NCBI GenBank assembly: GCA_022828595.1
Contig: JAKGHH010000001.1
Coordinates: forward strand, 137,969,017 to 138,033,016
Direction: 5' to 3'
Source: Nelumbo lutea
Lineage: Eukaryota > Streptophyta > Magnoliopsida > Proteales > Nelumbonaceae
Length of the DNA stretch: 64,000 bases
Of this stretch, positions 48,166-59,221 are shown one piece after another (position 1 is the stretch's first letter; every line of letters begins with the position of its first letter). A model generated the notes under the pieces. That model saw only the letters and a program-made list of their open reading frames with translations. It did not search any database and had not been told where the DNA came from. The position numbers and the translations under genes are program-made.

Positions 48166-48450
48166 TGTTTTGGAATGGTAGAATACTGATGTATTTCATT
48201 CTATTGCCAAACGGCATATTTATACAGTAAGTTGCTGCAATAAATTGAAAGAAGAAAAAAATAGGAAGAAAAGAAAATAGAAAGTAAAAAAATAGAAAGA
48301 AATGAAATTAGAAAATACAAGAATGGAAAGAAAGAAATAGAAAGAAAACTTTCTAAATCAATCCTTCCACAATCCTAGGAATATATACAATTCTATTTTT
48401 ACACAACTACCAAATATAGATATGCACCAGTAACCCCACGTTTTCCAACA
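48166..48450 (-). repeat. 5' LTR of copia-3
   Basis: 285 bp with the same ends. The primer site TGGTATTAGAGCTC follows on the minus strand (48152-48165). Confidence 0.92.
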
Positions 48451-48455
48451 GTCTC

Positions 48456-48589
48456 CTAAGTAGAATCCCGAGTGATGACCTTATGGCATGGTTAGAATAA
48501 ATATAGGATAGATGACAATATAGGGTTAGAATAAATATAGGATAAATATAGGATAGATGACAATAGGATAGATCACTATCATCACCATC
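48456..48589. other. short imperfect direct repeats of GGATAGATGACAATA
   Basis: GAATAAATATAGGATA and GATGACAATA words recur several times. This may be the decayed simple-repeat tail of the adjoining RTE-type fragment. Confidence 0.45.
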
Positions 48590-48860
48590 ATTATCATCTA
48601 AACCTAGTCCCAACCAATATAGGGTCAGCTACATGAATCCTGTTTCACCATTCCAATGATCCAATCTGTTCAATGCCATATCCATTGTTAAATTATGAGC
48701 CCTAAAATCATTTCTTACTACTTCAACCCATCTCCTTTTTGGTCCGCCCCTAGCTCTTTTGGACCATTCAACTTGTAACAAATCACTTCTTATGGGTGCC
48801 AAAGATGATCTTTTTGCATGCAACCAAACCATCTTAGTCTATCTAAACAGTTAAACTCAT
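48590..48860 (-). pseudogene. 3' end of an RTE-type LINE
   Basis: The minus strand encodes RGGPKRRWVEVVRNDFRAHN and LNRLDHWNGETGF, then HVADP-like sequence in an adjacent frame. This matches the RT tail common in plant RTE LINE remnants, and it is followed by a TGATGATAG-type simple repeat. Confidence 0.6.
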
Positions 48861-49044
48861 TTTATCAGCTATCGGATAAAATGAGTTCTTCCTAGTTTTA
48901 GCAATTAAACCCATCTCCTTTTTTTGCATGCAACCAAACCTGGTTCTTCCTAGTTTTCTCACTCACCCCTATCAATGTTTGCATTTCTGCCATATTAATT
49001 CATTGGACATGTGATTCAATGGCTCGCTATAAAAAAGAGACCTA

Positions 49045-49130
49045 GGGTGATTTGAATTTTTAACCTAGGAACACAGATCGCTCGGTGACCAAGAATGCAT
49101 GCATCTTTAACCACCAAGCCACCTTTTACT
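49045..49130 (-). other. second tRNA-like sequence
   Basis: The minus strand has GGTGGCTTGGTGGTTAAAGA (A-box-like) and AAATTCAAATCACC (B-box-like) about 60 bp apart. It could be the head of a SINE. No cloverleaf was confirmed. Confidence 0.35.
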
Positions 49131-49309
49131 TTATGACAATAAATGAAATAAATCAACTTTTATTAACATTAATGTCTACATGCACTCCAAACAAACAGGA
49201 TACACTTATGTCCAACAAATCCAACTACAAATTAACAGGAACAATATTCTAAATTAGTATTTTATAAACCAATGGGGACATTTTCCAATCAAAAAAACCA
49301 ATGGAATAT

Positions 49310-49745
49310 TTTGAAAAATTAAATGATTGATATTTTATTCAAAAAAAGCATAATGATATTACAAAACAGACTGCCCAAGGAGAGGCACGAGCTGGTACCT
49401 CTCCTCAACAACAACAATGTACTACATCAGACTAGGAAATGAGAGTTTACAGAGCTGCCCAGAATAAATGTTCGCTTGATACCCCTTGCCTAAATAACCC
49501 ATCCACTGTGGTATTAGTTGTTCTACCCACCCACTGATAATTAACAGTCATGTTCCTTGAAAACCAATTAGCTTTCCTCATAATACCCCTGTAGCATCAA
49601 ATAGCTGAAGCTGGACTTTTTAACCAACCCACAACAACTTTGGAGTCTCCTTCAATAAATAAATTTTAAACTCCTAACTGGTTTGCAATCTGAATACCTT
49701 GTACCGCCCCTAGAAGCTCAACTCTAATAGAGACATAAAAATCAT
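49310..49745 (-). pseudogene. LINE RNase H fragment
   Basis: The minus strand encodes RVELLGAVQGIQIANQLGV, a stop, then FIEGDSKVVVGWLKSPAS and later LFRQGVSSEHLFWAAL. These are the RNase H motifs and C-terminus of plant L1-type LINEs. Confidence 0.75.
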
Positions 49746-49749
49746 TTTT

Positions 49750-50710
49750 TCACACATACATATATCAAAAAAGAATTTTAATTTCAAGAATTTTATATAA
49801 ATAAAATATTAATAACAGAGTAATTATTTTAATACTTAGCGTTTATAAATTTGCACATTATATCTATCTTAAAATTTTTATAAATTACTAATTAATATTT
49901 TAATTTGCATTAAATAACAATGCATTTATTATTTACAAAAATGAAAATATTGTTTACAAAGTATTTGTGAATATAATATAAATTGAACCTATTAAATCCA
50001 CTAATCAAAATTTATATAAAAAATTATTTTACTATTTTAAAAATTTATAAAAAAATGTTAATAATGGAATAATTATTTTAGTAATTAAAATTTATGAATT
50101 TTCATATGATATGCATCTTCAAAATTTTAATAGATTTGATATATTTTAAGTTAAGATTATATATTTTATATTTTAAATAACATATTTATTGTTTTCAAAA
50201 ATGAAAATATTGTTTATCTATCAAACATTTGAGAATTAATTTTTTAGTTGACTTTTTGTTAATGTTAAAAATAAAAATAAAAAATAAAAAAAATTGATAT
50301 AATAATTCAGATATTATAGTTGCATATGTTTTGTGCCTTGGACTTTAATAAAGAATAAAATAATAATAGCTTTGTGCATGTATTAATTTGTAAAAATCTA
50401 TATAATATGTGTTTTGGACTCTTAATTGATGCATTACCAATAAAATTGTATAATACGTATGCAACCCACCATATTAATTGTAATATACTTCTTCATGTAT
50501 ACCATTAAAATAATCAATTTCTATGTATTTATAGCCATTTTAACAATTAAACTTAATGTTATTGATATATTTATGGAATTTGTATGCATTTCCCTAAAGT
50601 ATCCAACTGTTTTCATAGTTTTTATTTGTATCCATGTATTTCCCAAGCGTATTTGTATATGTATCTAAGTTATCCAATATGATACCTGCTATCAATACTT
50701 TACTCCTTGA
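49750..50710. repeat. GATAC-rich repeat, copy 2 (reverse of 40632-41733)
   Basis: The reverse complement of 50470-50705 aligns with 40640-40860 (GGATAACTTAGATAC / GGACAACTTGGATAC, CTTGGGAAATACATGGATAC / CTTTGGAAACACATGGATAT). The rest is AT-rich like the core of copy 1, and its far end is not clear. Confidence 0.5.
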
Positions 50711-51089
50711 TTGTTAGCCTTACAACTGTTTTATAAAAATGAGTGGCAAAAGCAAACTAACTCTACAAAGTATACAATGCATGAATGTAGAAGAAAATAT
50801 GACATCATGTGTATAATTGGGGCCAACACTAAACAAGAAACTAGAATATCGTGAACCAAAAGAAACATGCCTCATGAGGATAATTAAAATCAACTTTGCA
50901 TTAACTAGTATTAGATGCACTTTCAGTCTTCCTCTTAGATACAATGAATAATGTTGTTTTACAGTATTATTACAAGACAAATAGTAATTGTTACTAATTG
51001 TCAACAATTAAGAGCCTACACAAAAGCAGTTAGATCAACGTCACACCCTAAGTACAGCATTATATACATATACATATATATATATATGT
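50711..51089. other. AT-rich interval, no gene seen
   Basis: Includes a (TA)n run at about 51060-51087. No TFB2 exon was found here. Confidence 0.35.
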
Positions 51090-51428
51090 TATGGAAAACG
51101 GACACTTTTTTATCAATAAATAGAGATTTCATTAATTGATTAAGTGATAAAAAACATTCAACTGGAGCTGAAGTAACTTAACTCCTTGCAAATGCCACTA
51201 AAGCCAAAAATACAGTTGAGCCTAAAAAACAGAGCTCCTATTCACCCCTTGTCTGGCCAACCCATCTGAAAAGGATTTTGCACTTCTCTTTATCCAAGTG
51301 CATCGAACTTCCATATCTTTTGTCAGCCAGTTGTATTTCCTCTTTTCATTGTTGTAGCTCCATATTCTTGAATTTTCTTCTTTTAACAAATTCACTACAG
51401 TTTCAGCGTCTCCTTCTAAGATCAGCTT
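51090..51428 (-). pseudogene. LINE fragment (RNase H end)
   Basis: The minus strand encodes LILEGDAETVVNLLKEENSR, then TWIKRSAKSFSDGLARQGVN, followed by a 3' UTR and an A-run (TTTTTT at 51108 on the plus strand). It is cut at 51428 by the next LINE. Confidence 0.75.
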
Positions 51429-53250
51429 GTTTATGGAAAACGGTAACTTTCCTTAATAATAATGGACAAAAATAACATCTGCCACCATCCAAGGGCCGCA
51501 TGGAGAACCCTTTGATACAAACTGTCTCGAAAACAAGCCCAAAACAACTCTTGCCTGTTGACTCCTTGCTTTGCTAAAGCATCAGCCATACCATTTGCTG
51601 ATCTTCTTGCCCAAATAAATCTCACCCCAATCTCCCTTGCTAAGCTTGAGATTTCCCTTAGCTGATGTCTGAAAATCCATGAGACCAAGCTTCTAGATTG
51701 CAGCCAGCCTATTACCAATTTGGAGTCTCCCTCCACTTCTATCTGTTGCAATCCACAGTGCTTTGCCGATCTGAAACCTTGGAGTAAAGCAAAAACTTTT
51801 GCTCTTAGGGAGTCTCCCACCCCTATAGGGCCTGAATATAGGGCCAGTACTCTACCTCCCTCATCACTGAAAACACCCCCTATTCCCAAGGGGACCAGGT
51901 TGCCTATAGAGCTTCCATCAAAATTTAGTTCCACTTTAGAACAAGGCGGCGGGGTCCAACTTTCCTGAACTAATGGGGAGAAAGATGAGGAACCAGCTAT
52001 GACACTCCATCCTCTAATGAAGTCAGTGAAAGAAAAGTCTTTAAAAAGCTCCAAAGCTTTTGTCCAATGTATGATCCTGGTAGTGATGCCCTCTATTTAA
52101 GTGTTTCCTTGGTTCTTTCCTGTCCTTGGAAAGTCCTATTATTTCTCCTCCCACACTGACCATAATACAGTTGCTCTTGTTTTCCACATCACCCTGCCTC
52201 TCTTCTTTGGCAATTGGATGAAGCTAGAGTCGAAAAGGTTTCGCATAGACGAAGGAGTCCACCCACAACCAAAGAGAGAGGAGAACCAATCCCAAATACA
52301 AGAAATAAAAGGACGGGAAATAAATAGACGAGCCATTGTCTCTCCATTTTGCAAGCAAAGGCAACAGACATGAAGAGAAAGGCACCAGCCTTTCCTTTTC
52401 CTTTGAAGTACATCCAAAGTATTGACCTTTCGGAGAACCACTTCCCAGCAGAAAGCCCTAACCTTTGGTGGAACAGGAGTAGCCCACACTTGTTTTGTAG
52501 GGAAAGGGGTAGGCACAACATCAGAACTAAGACATTGAAAAATGAAGAGCAAGAGAAAAACCCTGAGGGGGACTCTGACCAAATTCTAGTATCTGGGCAA
52601 GACTGATCTAAGAAAACTGCACCCAAAAGAGAGAACAGCCCATCTGCGGAGGCCACTTCTGAGTCTCTCAACCCTCTCCTTAGTCCCAGATCCCAAGGAC
52701 ACTCATTCACACAAACAGAGGAAATGACCTTCAATTTGTTTAACAAAAGAGAATACATAACCGGGAAATTGTCCTTAAGAGGATCGTTCCCAACCCAAGT
52801 GTCCTCCCAAAACAGAACTTTGTTACCTGAGCAAGCATCATACCTTATGAAAGGTTGAAAAGAAGGTAGGATTCCAATGATTGCTTTCCAAAGGGAGTGA
52901 TGAGAGGCCCTGGGGTTGACACCAGCATCCCATCCATTTGTTGCCAAACCATGAATGCTCACCACAACCTTATGCCACAAATTCTCATGCTCTAAGGGAA
53001 ATCTCCATAACCACTTTCCTAACAAGGCTAGGTTCCTTAAACTAATATTGCCAATGCCTAAGCCCCCGTCCTCTCACCTCCTAGTGACAAATTCCCACTT
53101 CACTAGGTGATCCTTTTTTGAGTCACCCGGTTCCCAAAGAAAATCCCTCATCAACTTTTCAATTTGACTTGCTATCTTCACATGAAGCTTGAAAGTGAAC
53201 AAGAAATAATCTGGTAGGTTGGCCAAAGTAGACTTAAATTCATTCAATAA
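51429..53250 (-). mobile_element. 5'-truncated L1-type LINE
   Basis: In minus order: the end of RT (53271-53074, EFKSTLANLPDYFLF, DFLWEP), the zinc-binding region (52580-52139, WATPVPPKVRAFCWEVVLRK) and a long intact-looking RNase H (52054-51431). RNase H has ELNFDGSSIG, GIGGVFSDEGGRV, VEGDSKLVIGWLQ and MADALAKQGVNRQELFW. It overlaps the LINE fragment to its left, into which it may have inserted. Confidence 0.85.
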
Positions 53251-53551
53251 AATCTTTTTTTTTATCAGCAAGAAATTTTCATTAATAACAGAGAAATTCA
53301 GTTACAACAGATAAAGACTGCAGAGAGACATTAATCTAAACTGCAATCTCCGGCAATCAGTTACAATTCTGCCCAAAACAATGAAGATCTATTTGCCCCT
53401 TGTTTTGCAAGGGTATCCGCCATCCAATTTGCATCCCATTTGGCCCAACCAAACTGAGAGTTGATCCTCCTTGAAAGTATGTCAATTTCTCTGAAGATAA
53501 ATTTGAGCTTCCAAATTTTCCTAGTACATATGTTGTCTTTGAACCCCTTCC
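53251..53551 (-). pseudogene. LINE 3' end with poly(A), RNase H C-terminus
   Basis: Starts at a T-run (53251-53262). The minus strand encodes FREIDILSRRINSQFGWAKW and MADTLAKQGANRSSLFWAEL. CCTAGTACATATGTTGTC (53519-53536) recurs at 57752, on the other side of the gypsy element. Confidence 0.75.
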
Positions 53552-53723
53552 TGTTGAGAAACAAATAAAGGAAATAAGGAGACAAGTGTACAAGAAAAGG
53601 ACACGTCAGCCTTTAAGTAATGTAACTGACAGCCAACCACTAGAACAAACTAAATAACAAACTGGACAAGTGGAGAGGCTGATATAATAGAATTGTAACA
53701 GAAGTGTTATAAATAAGGGAAGG

Positions 53724-53779
<56 letters not shown>

Positions 53780-53828
53780 GGAGGCAGGCTTCCTCAAAAA
53801 AGTCCCTGAGTTAGGTAGTTACCTAACA
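53552..53828 (+). repeat. 5' LTR of the chromovirus
   Basis: TGTTGAGA...ACCTAACA, with a TATA-like GTTATAAATAAGG (53707-53719) and a long (CT)n(CA)n stretch at 53729-53780. The primer site TTGGTATCAGAGCC follows at 53831-53844. Confidence 0.92.
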
Positions 53829-53847
53829 AGTTGGTATCAGAGCCAAG

Positions 53848-54930
53848 ATGCCAAGCACAAGGTCGTCCGCGATGGAGAACAAGGTCAACAACATGGAAGG
53901 AGAAATAAAAAGATTATCAGCTGACGTCAAAGAAATAAAAGAAAGCTTCGCATCCTTGCTTGAGCGACTGGAACAGACACCACCAATGCCGAATCGGGAA
54001 GGGTAGGAAGAACGCAATGACCACTAGTCATCGAAGCGGATCAAGAACGGCAAGAACCGAGTTTCTTGTCTTCGTAGGGGGAGATCCCACGTCCTAGCTT
54101 CTACGAACCAAAAGGTACTTCGATTACCACGATACACAGGAACCTGATCGTGTTCCATTAGCTTCCGCACACCTGGAAGGAGAGGCGATTGTCTGGTACC
54201 AGTGGTACCGGCGACGGCACCCAAGAGCCACATGGGTGGACTTCACCGTGCCTTAACCATGAGATTTAGAGTCTGGCTTTTGAAAACTATGATGAAAGCC
54301 TCGCTAAGCTACGACAGACCGACTTCGTCCAAGATTATCAGATGGCATTCGAAAGGTTAGTTGTGCGCATGCAAGGGTGGCCAAAAAATGCACTTGTCGG
54401 CAGTTTTATTGGTGGACTCAAGGAAGAATTGCGGCTGGAGGTGAAAGCCATGCAACCCATCACCGTTCTTGACGCAGCAGCCTTAGCTCGACTCCATTTA
54501 GACAAACTGAATCGAGCAAGAAGGATTAATCGACCTTTGGGAGCTGTAGTCAGACCAGGTATATCGAATCCAGAACCAGGTATCTTGGGTAAACTGAAGT
54601 CCAGACCAAGAGTAGGAATCACAGGCAAGGAAGCCAACTCCGGTTCAGGCCTCGGCTCAACCAAGAGGTTAACCTGGGCTGAGATGCAAGCCCGACGAAA
54701 AAAGGGCCTTTGTTATGCATGTGGAGACAAATTCGGACCGAGCCATCGCTGTAAGATCCCGCAAGTATTCTTCCTCCAGCCCGAAACCGAAAACGCCAAG
54801 CAATCAGCAGACATTGACGAGCCCGTGGACAACCAAGAATGGGGGCAATGGACAAAGGAATACCCGGAAGTATCCCTGCAAGCCTTGACCGGTCTTGCCT
54901 CCTCTCAAACTATGAGTAACCGGACTGGTA
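53848..54930 (+). pseudogene. gag of the chromovirus
   Basis: ATG at 53848 (MPSTRSSAMENKVNN), a coiled-coil-like start, and stops near 54004. The open block from 54342 has the gag C-terminal part (FIGGLKEELRLEVKAMQP) and the knuckle CYACGDKFGPSHRC at about 54711-54752. Confidence 0.85.
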
Positions 54931-54942
54931 CACAGGCGCCAT

Positions 54943-55818
54943 GTGTCGGTTCTTATAGACAGTGGCAGCACTCTCAATTTCATTACCCAAACATTGGTCA
55001 AACAACTAAGGATCCCAGACCAACCATGTACAGCATTCCGGGTACACGTAGCTAATGGGAAAAACCTGGTGTGCGACAGTACGTGCACAGGATTAAAAAT
55101 GAAGATACAAGGACACAAGTTCGAGGTAGATCTCCATCCCCTAGAAATCAGTGGAGCAGATGTAGTTCTCGGAGTCCAATGGTTAAGGCAACTAGGGCCG
55201 GTGATATGTGACTGGGCCCGTCTCACGATGGATTTTCAAGTGGGCAGCTCACAGGTGCATATTCAAGGACAGCTGTCCAAGGGTCCAAGACACATTAGTC
55301 TCGCCACCCTAAGAAAATAGGCAGCAAACCCAGCCCACATCAATTTAATGCAGATAGACTCCCACGGGAACAGCCCAATGCTAGCCCAAGGAAGTAACTC
55401 CAACAGATCCGAAGAAGCCCACATACAACCATAGCAGCTACTTCAGAAGTTTCCAGTGATCTTCCAAGAGCCTAAGGAACTACCACCGAAACGTGCCCAT
55501 GATCATTGTATTCCATTGCTGCCCGGAACAGCACCCACAAATGTAAGGCTCTATCGTTACCCCTATTTTCAGAGGTGGCGACCCTACCTTCTAGGGAGGA
55601 GGTTCATCATACGAACTGACCACCATTGCCTAAATTTTTTGTTGGAGCAATCCGTACTATCCCCAGAACAGCAGCGATGGATAGCCAAATTACTCGGCTA
55701 CGATTATATCATTAAATACAAGGCAGGGCACACTAACAAGGTGGTGGATGCACTGTCACGCCAACCACAACTATTTCCATTACTTCTCATGAGCCCAACA
55801 AGTCCCATCATGAGTTAG
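54943..55818 (+). pseudogene. protease and RT/RNase H fusion remnant
   Basis: Protease: VLIDSGSTLNFI and VVLGVQWLRQLGPV (54943-55320, ends TAG). The pol block (55456-55818) reads from the RT start (NVRLYRYPYFQ) directly into RNase H (RRFIIRTDHHCLNFLLEQ, KYKAGHTNKVVDALSR). About 700-900 bp of RT that chromoviruses normally carry is missing at about 55562-55570. Confidence 0.85.
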
Positions 55819-55934
55819 TTAAGAGAAGAAGCTGAAAGACACCCACAACTGAACAAGCTGCGTTCACAGGTCCAAGAGGACCCTACTAGCCACCCAGGGT
55901 ACACAGTGGAGAATAACTTGCTGTTGTATAAACG

Positions 55935-56580
55935 TTGAATGGTGATACCACAGGATTCAACCCATATTCAGCAGCTTCTGGAAGTGTTCCACTCATCACC
56001 AGTAGGACACTCAGGGATTCTGCACACTTACAAGAGACTAGCCACCCAATTCCACTAGAAAGGCATGCGGAATTTGGTCCAAAAATTCATAGCCGAATGT
56101 GTCATTTGCCAGAAAAATAAGGCTGATACCCAAGTGTGGGCGGATATATCCATGGACTTCATAACAGGGCTTCCCCTTTCCTATGGCAAGTCTGTCAATC
56201 TCGTAGTGGTTGATAGATTCACCAAATACTGCCATTTTCTCCCTCTTTCCCACCCCTTTTCAACTTCAATGGTGGCTGAGATTTTTACTAAGGAGGTGGC
56301 ACAACTACATGGTACCCCTAACTCTATTGTCTCAGACCACGACCCAATTTTTATGAGTCGTTTCTGGGTAGAACTTTTTCGACTACAGGGAGTGAAACTC
56401 TTCAAATCTACCAGCTACCATCCTCAAATAGATGGGCAAACTGAGGTGGTCAACCGGAGTTTGGAAACCTATCTAAGGTGCTATGCAGGGGATAGGCCAC
56501 GTCAGTGGCTCAAGTGGCTTCATTGGGCGGAATGGTGGTACAATACCACGTATCACAGTGCAGCATGAATGACTCCCTTC
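55935..56580 (+). pseudogene. integrase of the chromovirus
   Basis: Zinc-region remnants (HSSPVGHSGI, CVICQKNKA) and the core with all three acidic positions present: SMDFITGLPLS, IVSDHDPIFMS and GQTEVVNRSLE. A short deletion lies between zinc region and core (about 56125). The frame ends at TGA 56566-56568. Confidence 0.85.
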
Positions 56581-56860
56581 TGGGCTCTATATGGACGGGA
56601 CCCACCTCCCCTACTCCCATATGAGAAAGGGTCTATAGCAGTAGCAGCAGTAGAAGACCAACTCCTCCAGCGGGATAGGGTGTGACAAGATCTCAAATCC
56701 CACCTCCGTCATACAACAGAAAGCATAGGCCTGTCCAACACCAGATTGGGGAGCAAGTCTTCCTTAAACTACATGTTAACTACAACCATACAAGCAAGTT
56801 TCAATAGCAGGCCACAGGTGGAACAAACTAAGCCCAAGATACTTCGGCCCATTTTGGATT

Positions 56861-57230
56861 GTGGAACGCATTGGGTCTGTGGCATACAGGCTTGACCTTC
56901 CAACAACATTGAAATTGCACCATGTATTCCATGTATCTCTATTAAAGAAATGGCCAAAAACAGGAGCAATAACAACAACCACCCTCCCATCATTCTCGGA
57001 AGATGGCCAAGTTCAAATTGAGCCCACCCAGATAACAGATTTCAGGTGGATACGCAAAGGGAATCACATCGAACCAGAGGCATTGGTGGTATGGTCAGGT
57101 CTCCCACTTGAAGATGCAACTTGGGAACTTTACTTGGAATTACATAATAGATTTCCACATCTTGACCTTGAGGGCAAGGTCGCTTTCAAGGGAGGAGGGA
57201 CTGTTGAGACACAAATAAAGGGAATAAAGA
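56861..57230 (+). pseudogene. integrase C-terminus and chromodomain
   Basis: GSVAYRLDLP and HHVFHVSLLKKW (integrase C-terminal GPY/F-type region), then ALVVWSGLPLEDATWELY and the DLEGKVAFKGGG end. A chromodomain of this kind is thought to guide integration to marked chromatin. The frame is open for 148 codons and runs into the 3' LTR. Confidence 0.85.
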
Positions 57231-57478
57231 GACAAGTGTACAAGAAAAGGCCATGTCAGCCTTTAAGTAATGTAACTAACAGCCAGCCACTAGAACAAAC
57301 TAAATAACAAACTGGACAAGTGGAGAGACTGATATAACAGAATTGTAACAGAAGTGTTATAAATAAGGAAAGGAAGCCAGAAGAGGAATTATCGATTTTG
57401 GGGAATACAATCTCTCTCTCTCTCATTCAGGAGGCAGGCTTCCTCGAAAAAGTCCCTGAGTTAGGCAGTTACCCAACA
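57202..57478 (+). repeat. 3' LTR of the chromovirus
   Basis: TGTTGAGA...ACCCAACA. It has only a short (CT)n, and a 34-bp CCAGAAGAGGAATT-containing segment that the other LTR lacks. A GGGAGGAGGGAC polypurine tract precedes it. Confidence 0.92.
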
Positions 57479-57483
57479 CTTCC

Positions 57484-58163
57484 TTAGCTAAGCCATCTTC
57501 TAAACTCTTAGCAGATCTCCTAACCTGTTTTATTTGAATGGTCATATCTTTTGATAGCCGTTTGAAGTGCCTGAATTCATTTATAAGCTGTCGAATCACC
57601 CCCTCACCTTGTTTCAACCACCCCATTACTAGCCTTGAATCGCCTTCAATGACCAATCTCCCAACTCCCAGTTCTTTAGTCATTACAACAAGTTGTGAAA
57701 ATCTGTCAAAACCCATTACAGAACAACCCCACACAACTGTATTACAAATGTGCCTAGTACATATGTTGTCTTTGAACCCGTTGCTTAGCTAAGCCATCTT
57801 CTAAACTCTTAGCAAATCTCCTAGCCCGTTTTATTTGAATGATCATGTCTTTTGATAGCCATTTGAAGTGCCTGAATTCATTTCTAAGCTGCCAAATCAC
57901 CCCCTCACCTTGCTTTAACCACCCCACTACTAGCCTTGAATCACCTTCAATGACCAATCTCCCAACTCCCAATTCTTTAGCCATCTTTACCCCAAAAACT
58001 GCTGCTAAGAATTCTGCTTTTACTGAATCACCCCTTCAATTCCTAAAGGACCTGAATTGCCCACACTACTTGTCATCAAACTTCAATTCCTAAACGACCA
58101 TACCTCTACGGTTTTTTTGTTTCCTAGAGGAGGATCCAGCTATTGCCCTCATTTCCTAAAAAA
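57484..58163 (-). pseudogene. LINE RNase H region in tandem duplication
   Basis: Copies start TTAGCTAAGCCATCTTCTAA at 57484 and 57785 (period 301) and match for about 200 bp. Both encode ELGVGRLVIEGDSRLV and KSLEDGLAK on the minus strand. 58000-58163 holds the RNase H beginning, with breaks. The chromovirus inserted at the start of the first copy. Confidence 0.85.
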
Positions 58164-58168
58164 AATCT

Positions 58169-58459
58169 TGTTAGAATGTTAGAGTGATGTTCAGCTGATA
58201 ATAGTTCTTATTAGCCCATACTTATGTTTAATTTATCTTGTAACTGGGACTATGTTAATGGGCCTAATCCTGTTTAATGATTTAAGTCATCTAGGTGTCC
58301 CATCACTAATCAGGGGCATCCCAGCAATTTCTTGTACCTTGTACTACATTCAAACATAAATAATAGCATGGTCGACTGGCAAGTACTGTTCGACATTCAC
58401 TGCATTTCAGAGGTTCTCTTCTCTTCTTTGCTACTTCGAGTACAGCTCCTAAGATTACA
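58169..58459 (+). repeat. 5' LTR of copia-4
   Basis: TGTTAGAATGTTAGAG...AAGATTACA, followed at once by the primer site TGGTATCAGAGCATT (58460-58474). Confidence 0.95.
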
Positions 58460-58734
58460 TGGTATCAGAGCATTAGCTTCTTCCTGGTTTCAGCCGGCGC
58501 ACTCTCTTCTCTTGCTGTCTTTTCATCTTCTCTCTTCCTTTTCTGGGTTGCTGCAGTAAAGACCTAGGGGTGTAAGAGAGTAAAACAAATTCGAACCTAG
58601 GGTTTCTCTTGGTTTTAGGACTCAAGGGAAGTAAGACCCAGAAGTAGATGTCCTACTAGGTTATTTCCAGCAAGTAGTAGCCATTTGGCTACTAAGAGAG
58701 GTCTGTATAGGACAGACCTAGTTGAGGATTGATT

Positions 58735-59215
58735 TCAGCAGTCCTAGCACTAGCCAAAAGGGGGAGAGCTTCCTCTATAGTTGTAGCTTCAGTGCTCCAG
58801 CAAGACTTGCGCAAAACAGTGGTAAAAACTTAGCCTCTTCTACAGTTGCAGCTTCGGTGCACCAGCAAGACTCTTACAGAACAGTGGTAAAGAGCCCTAT
58901 TTTCAAGTCGGTTACCAGCCCTACTTCAGCCCTGCACAGCACAGTAGTAAAGACTTGCACTGCACAGTTGCAACCTCGAACTTTTACTTGCTACTGTACT
59001 CGAACTGGTTCAGTCCAAGTGAAGTCTATCTAGTGTGCTACCAGCACTGTGAACACTTCTACCAGCACTGTGAACATTGTGACCACTTCGGCCAGCCCTA
59101 AACAGAACCACCTACAACACTGTGAACACTTCTACCAGCACTGTGAACATTGTGACCACTTCGGCCAGCCCTAAACAGAACCACCTACAACACTGTGAAC
59201 AACTCTAGGACTGAA
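58735..59215 (+). repeat. tandem repeats in the copia-4 leader
   Basis: A two-copy unit of about 65 bp (CAGCTTC.GTGC.CCAGCAAGACT at about 58785 and 58848), then a 73-bp unit repeated twice plus part (CACTGTGAACACTTCT at 59045 and 59118), with the inner CACTGTGAAC word more frequent. These lie just before the gag ATG. Confidence 0.85.
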
Positions 59216-59221
59216 GTCAGG

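Larger units (their letters stand above)
43339..48450 (-). mobile_element. copia-3, complete-length Ty1/copia element
   Basis: 5112 bp with LTRs of 244 and 285 bp and GTCTC target duplications (43334-43338 and 48451-48455). The minus-strand gag-pol is recognisable throughout but broken by several stops and shifts. It sits in the next TFB2 intron, upstream of the exon at 42841. Confidence 0.93.
53552..57478 (+). mobile_element. Ty3/gypsy chromovirus lacking the RT core
   Basis: 3927 bp, LTRs 277 bp each, TSD CTTCC (53547-53551 and 57479-57483). The order is gag, protease, the first residues of RT joined to RNase H, integrase, then chromodomain. The RT palm, including the YVDD region, is missing, so it cannot copy itself. 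The LTRs are alike except for a simple-repeat stretch. Confidence 0.92.

Noticed and set aside
43500..51089. Search for further upstream TFB2 exons
   Set aside because: No segment with the expected p52 sequence and splice sites was found between copia-3 and the LINE cluster, so upstream exons are taken to lie outside the window.
53730..53780. CT/CA repeat considered as a regulatory GAGA-type tract
   Set aside because: It is best explained as microsatellite expansion within one LTR; the sister LTR lacks it.
54804..55226. Minus-strand 140-codon frame in the chromovirus
   Set aside because: It is the antisense of the protease region, where DSG and VLGVQWL are on the plus strand.
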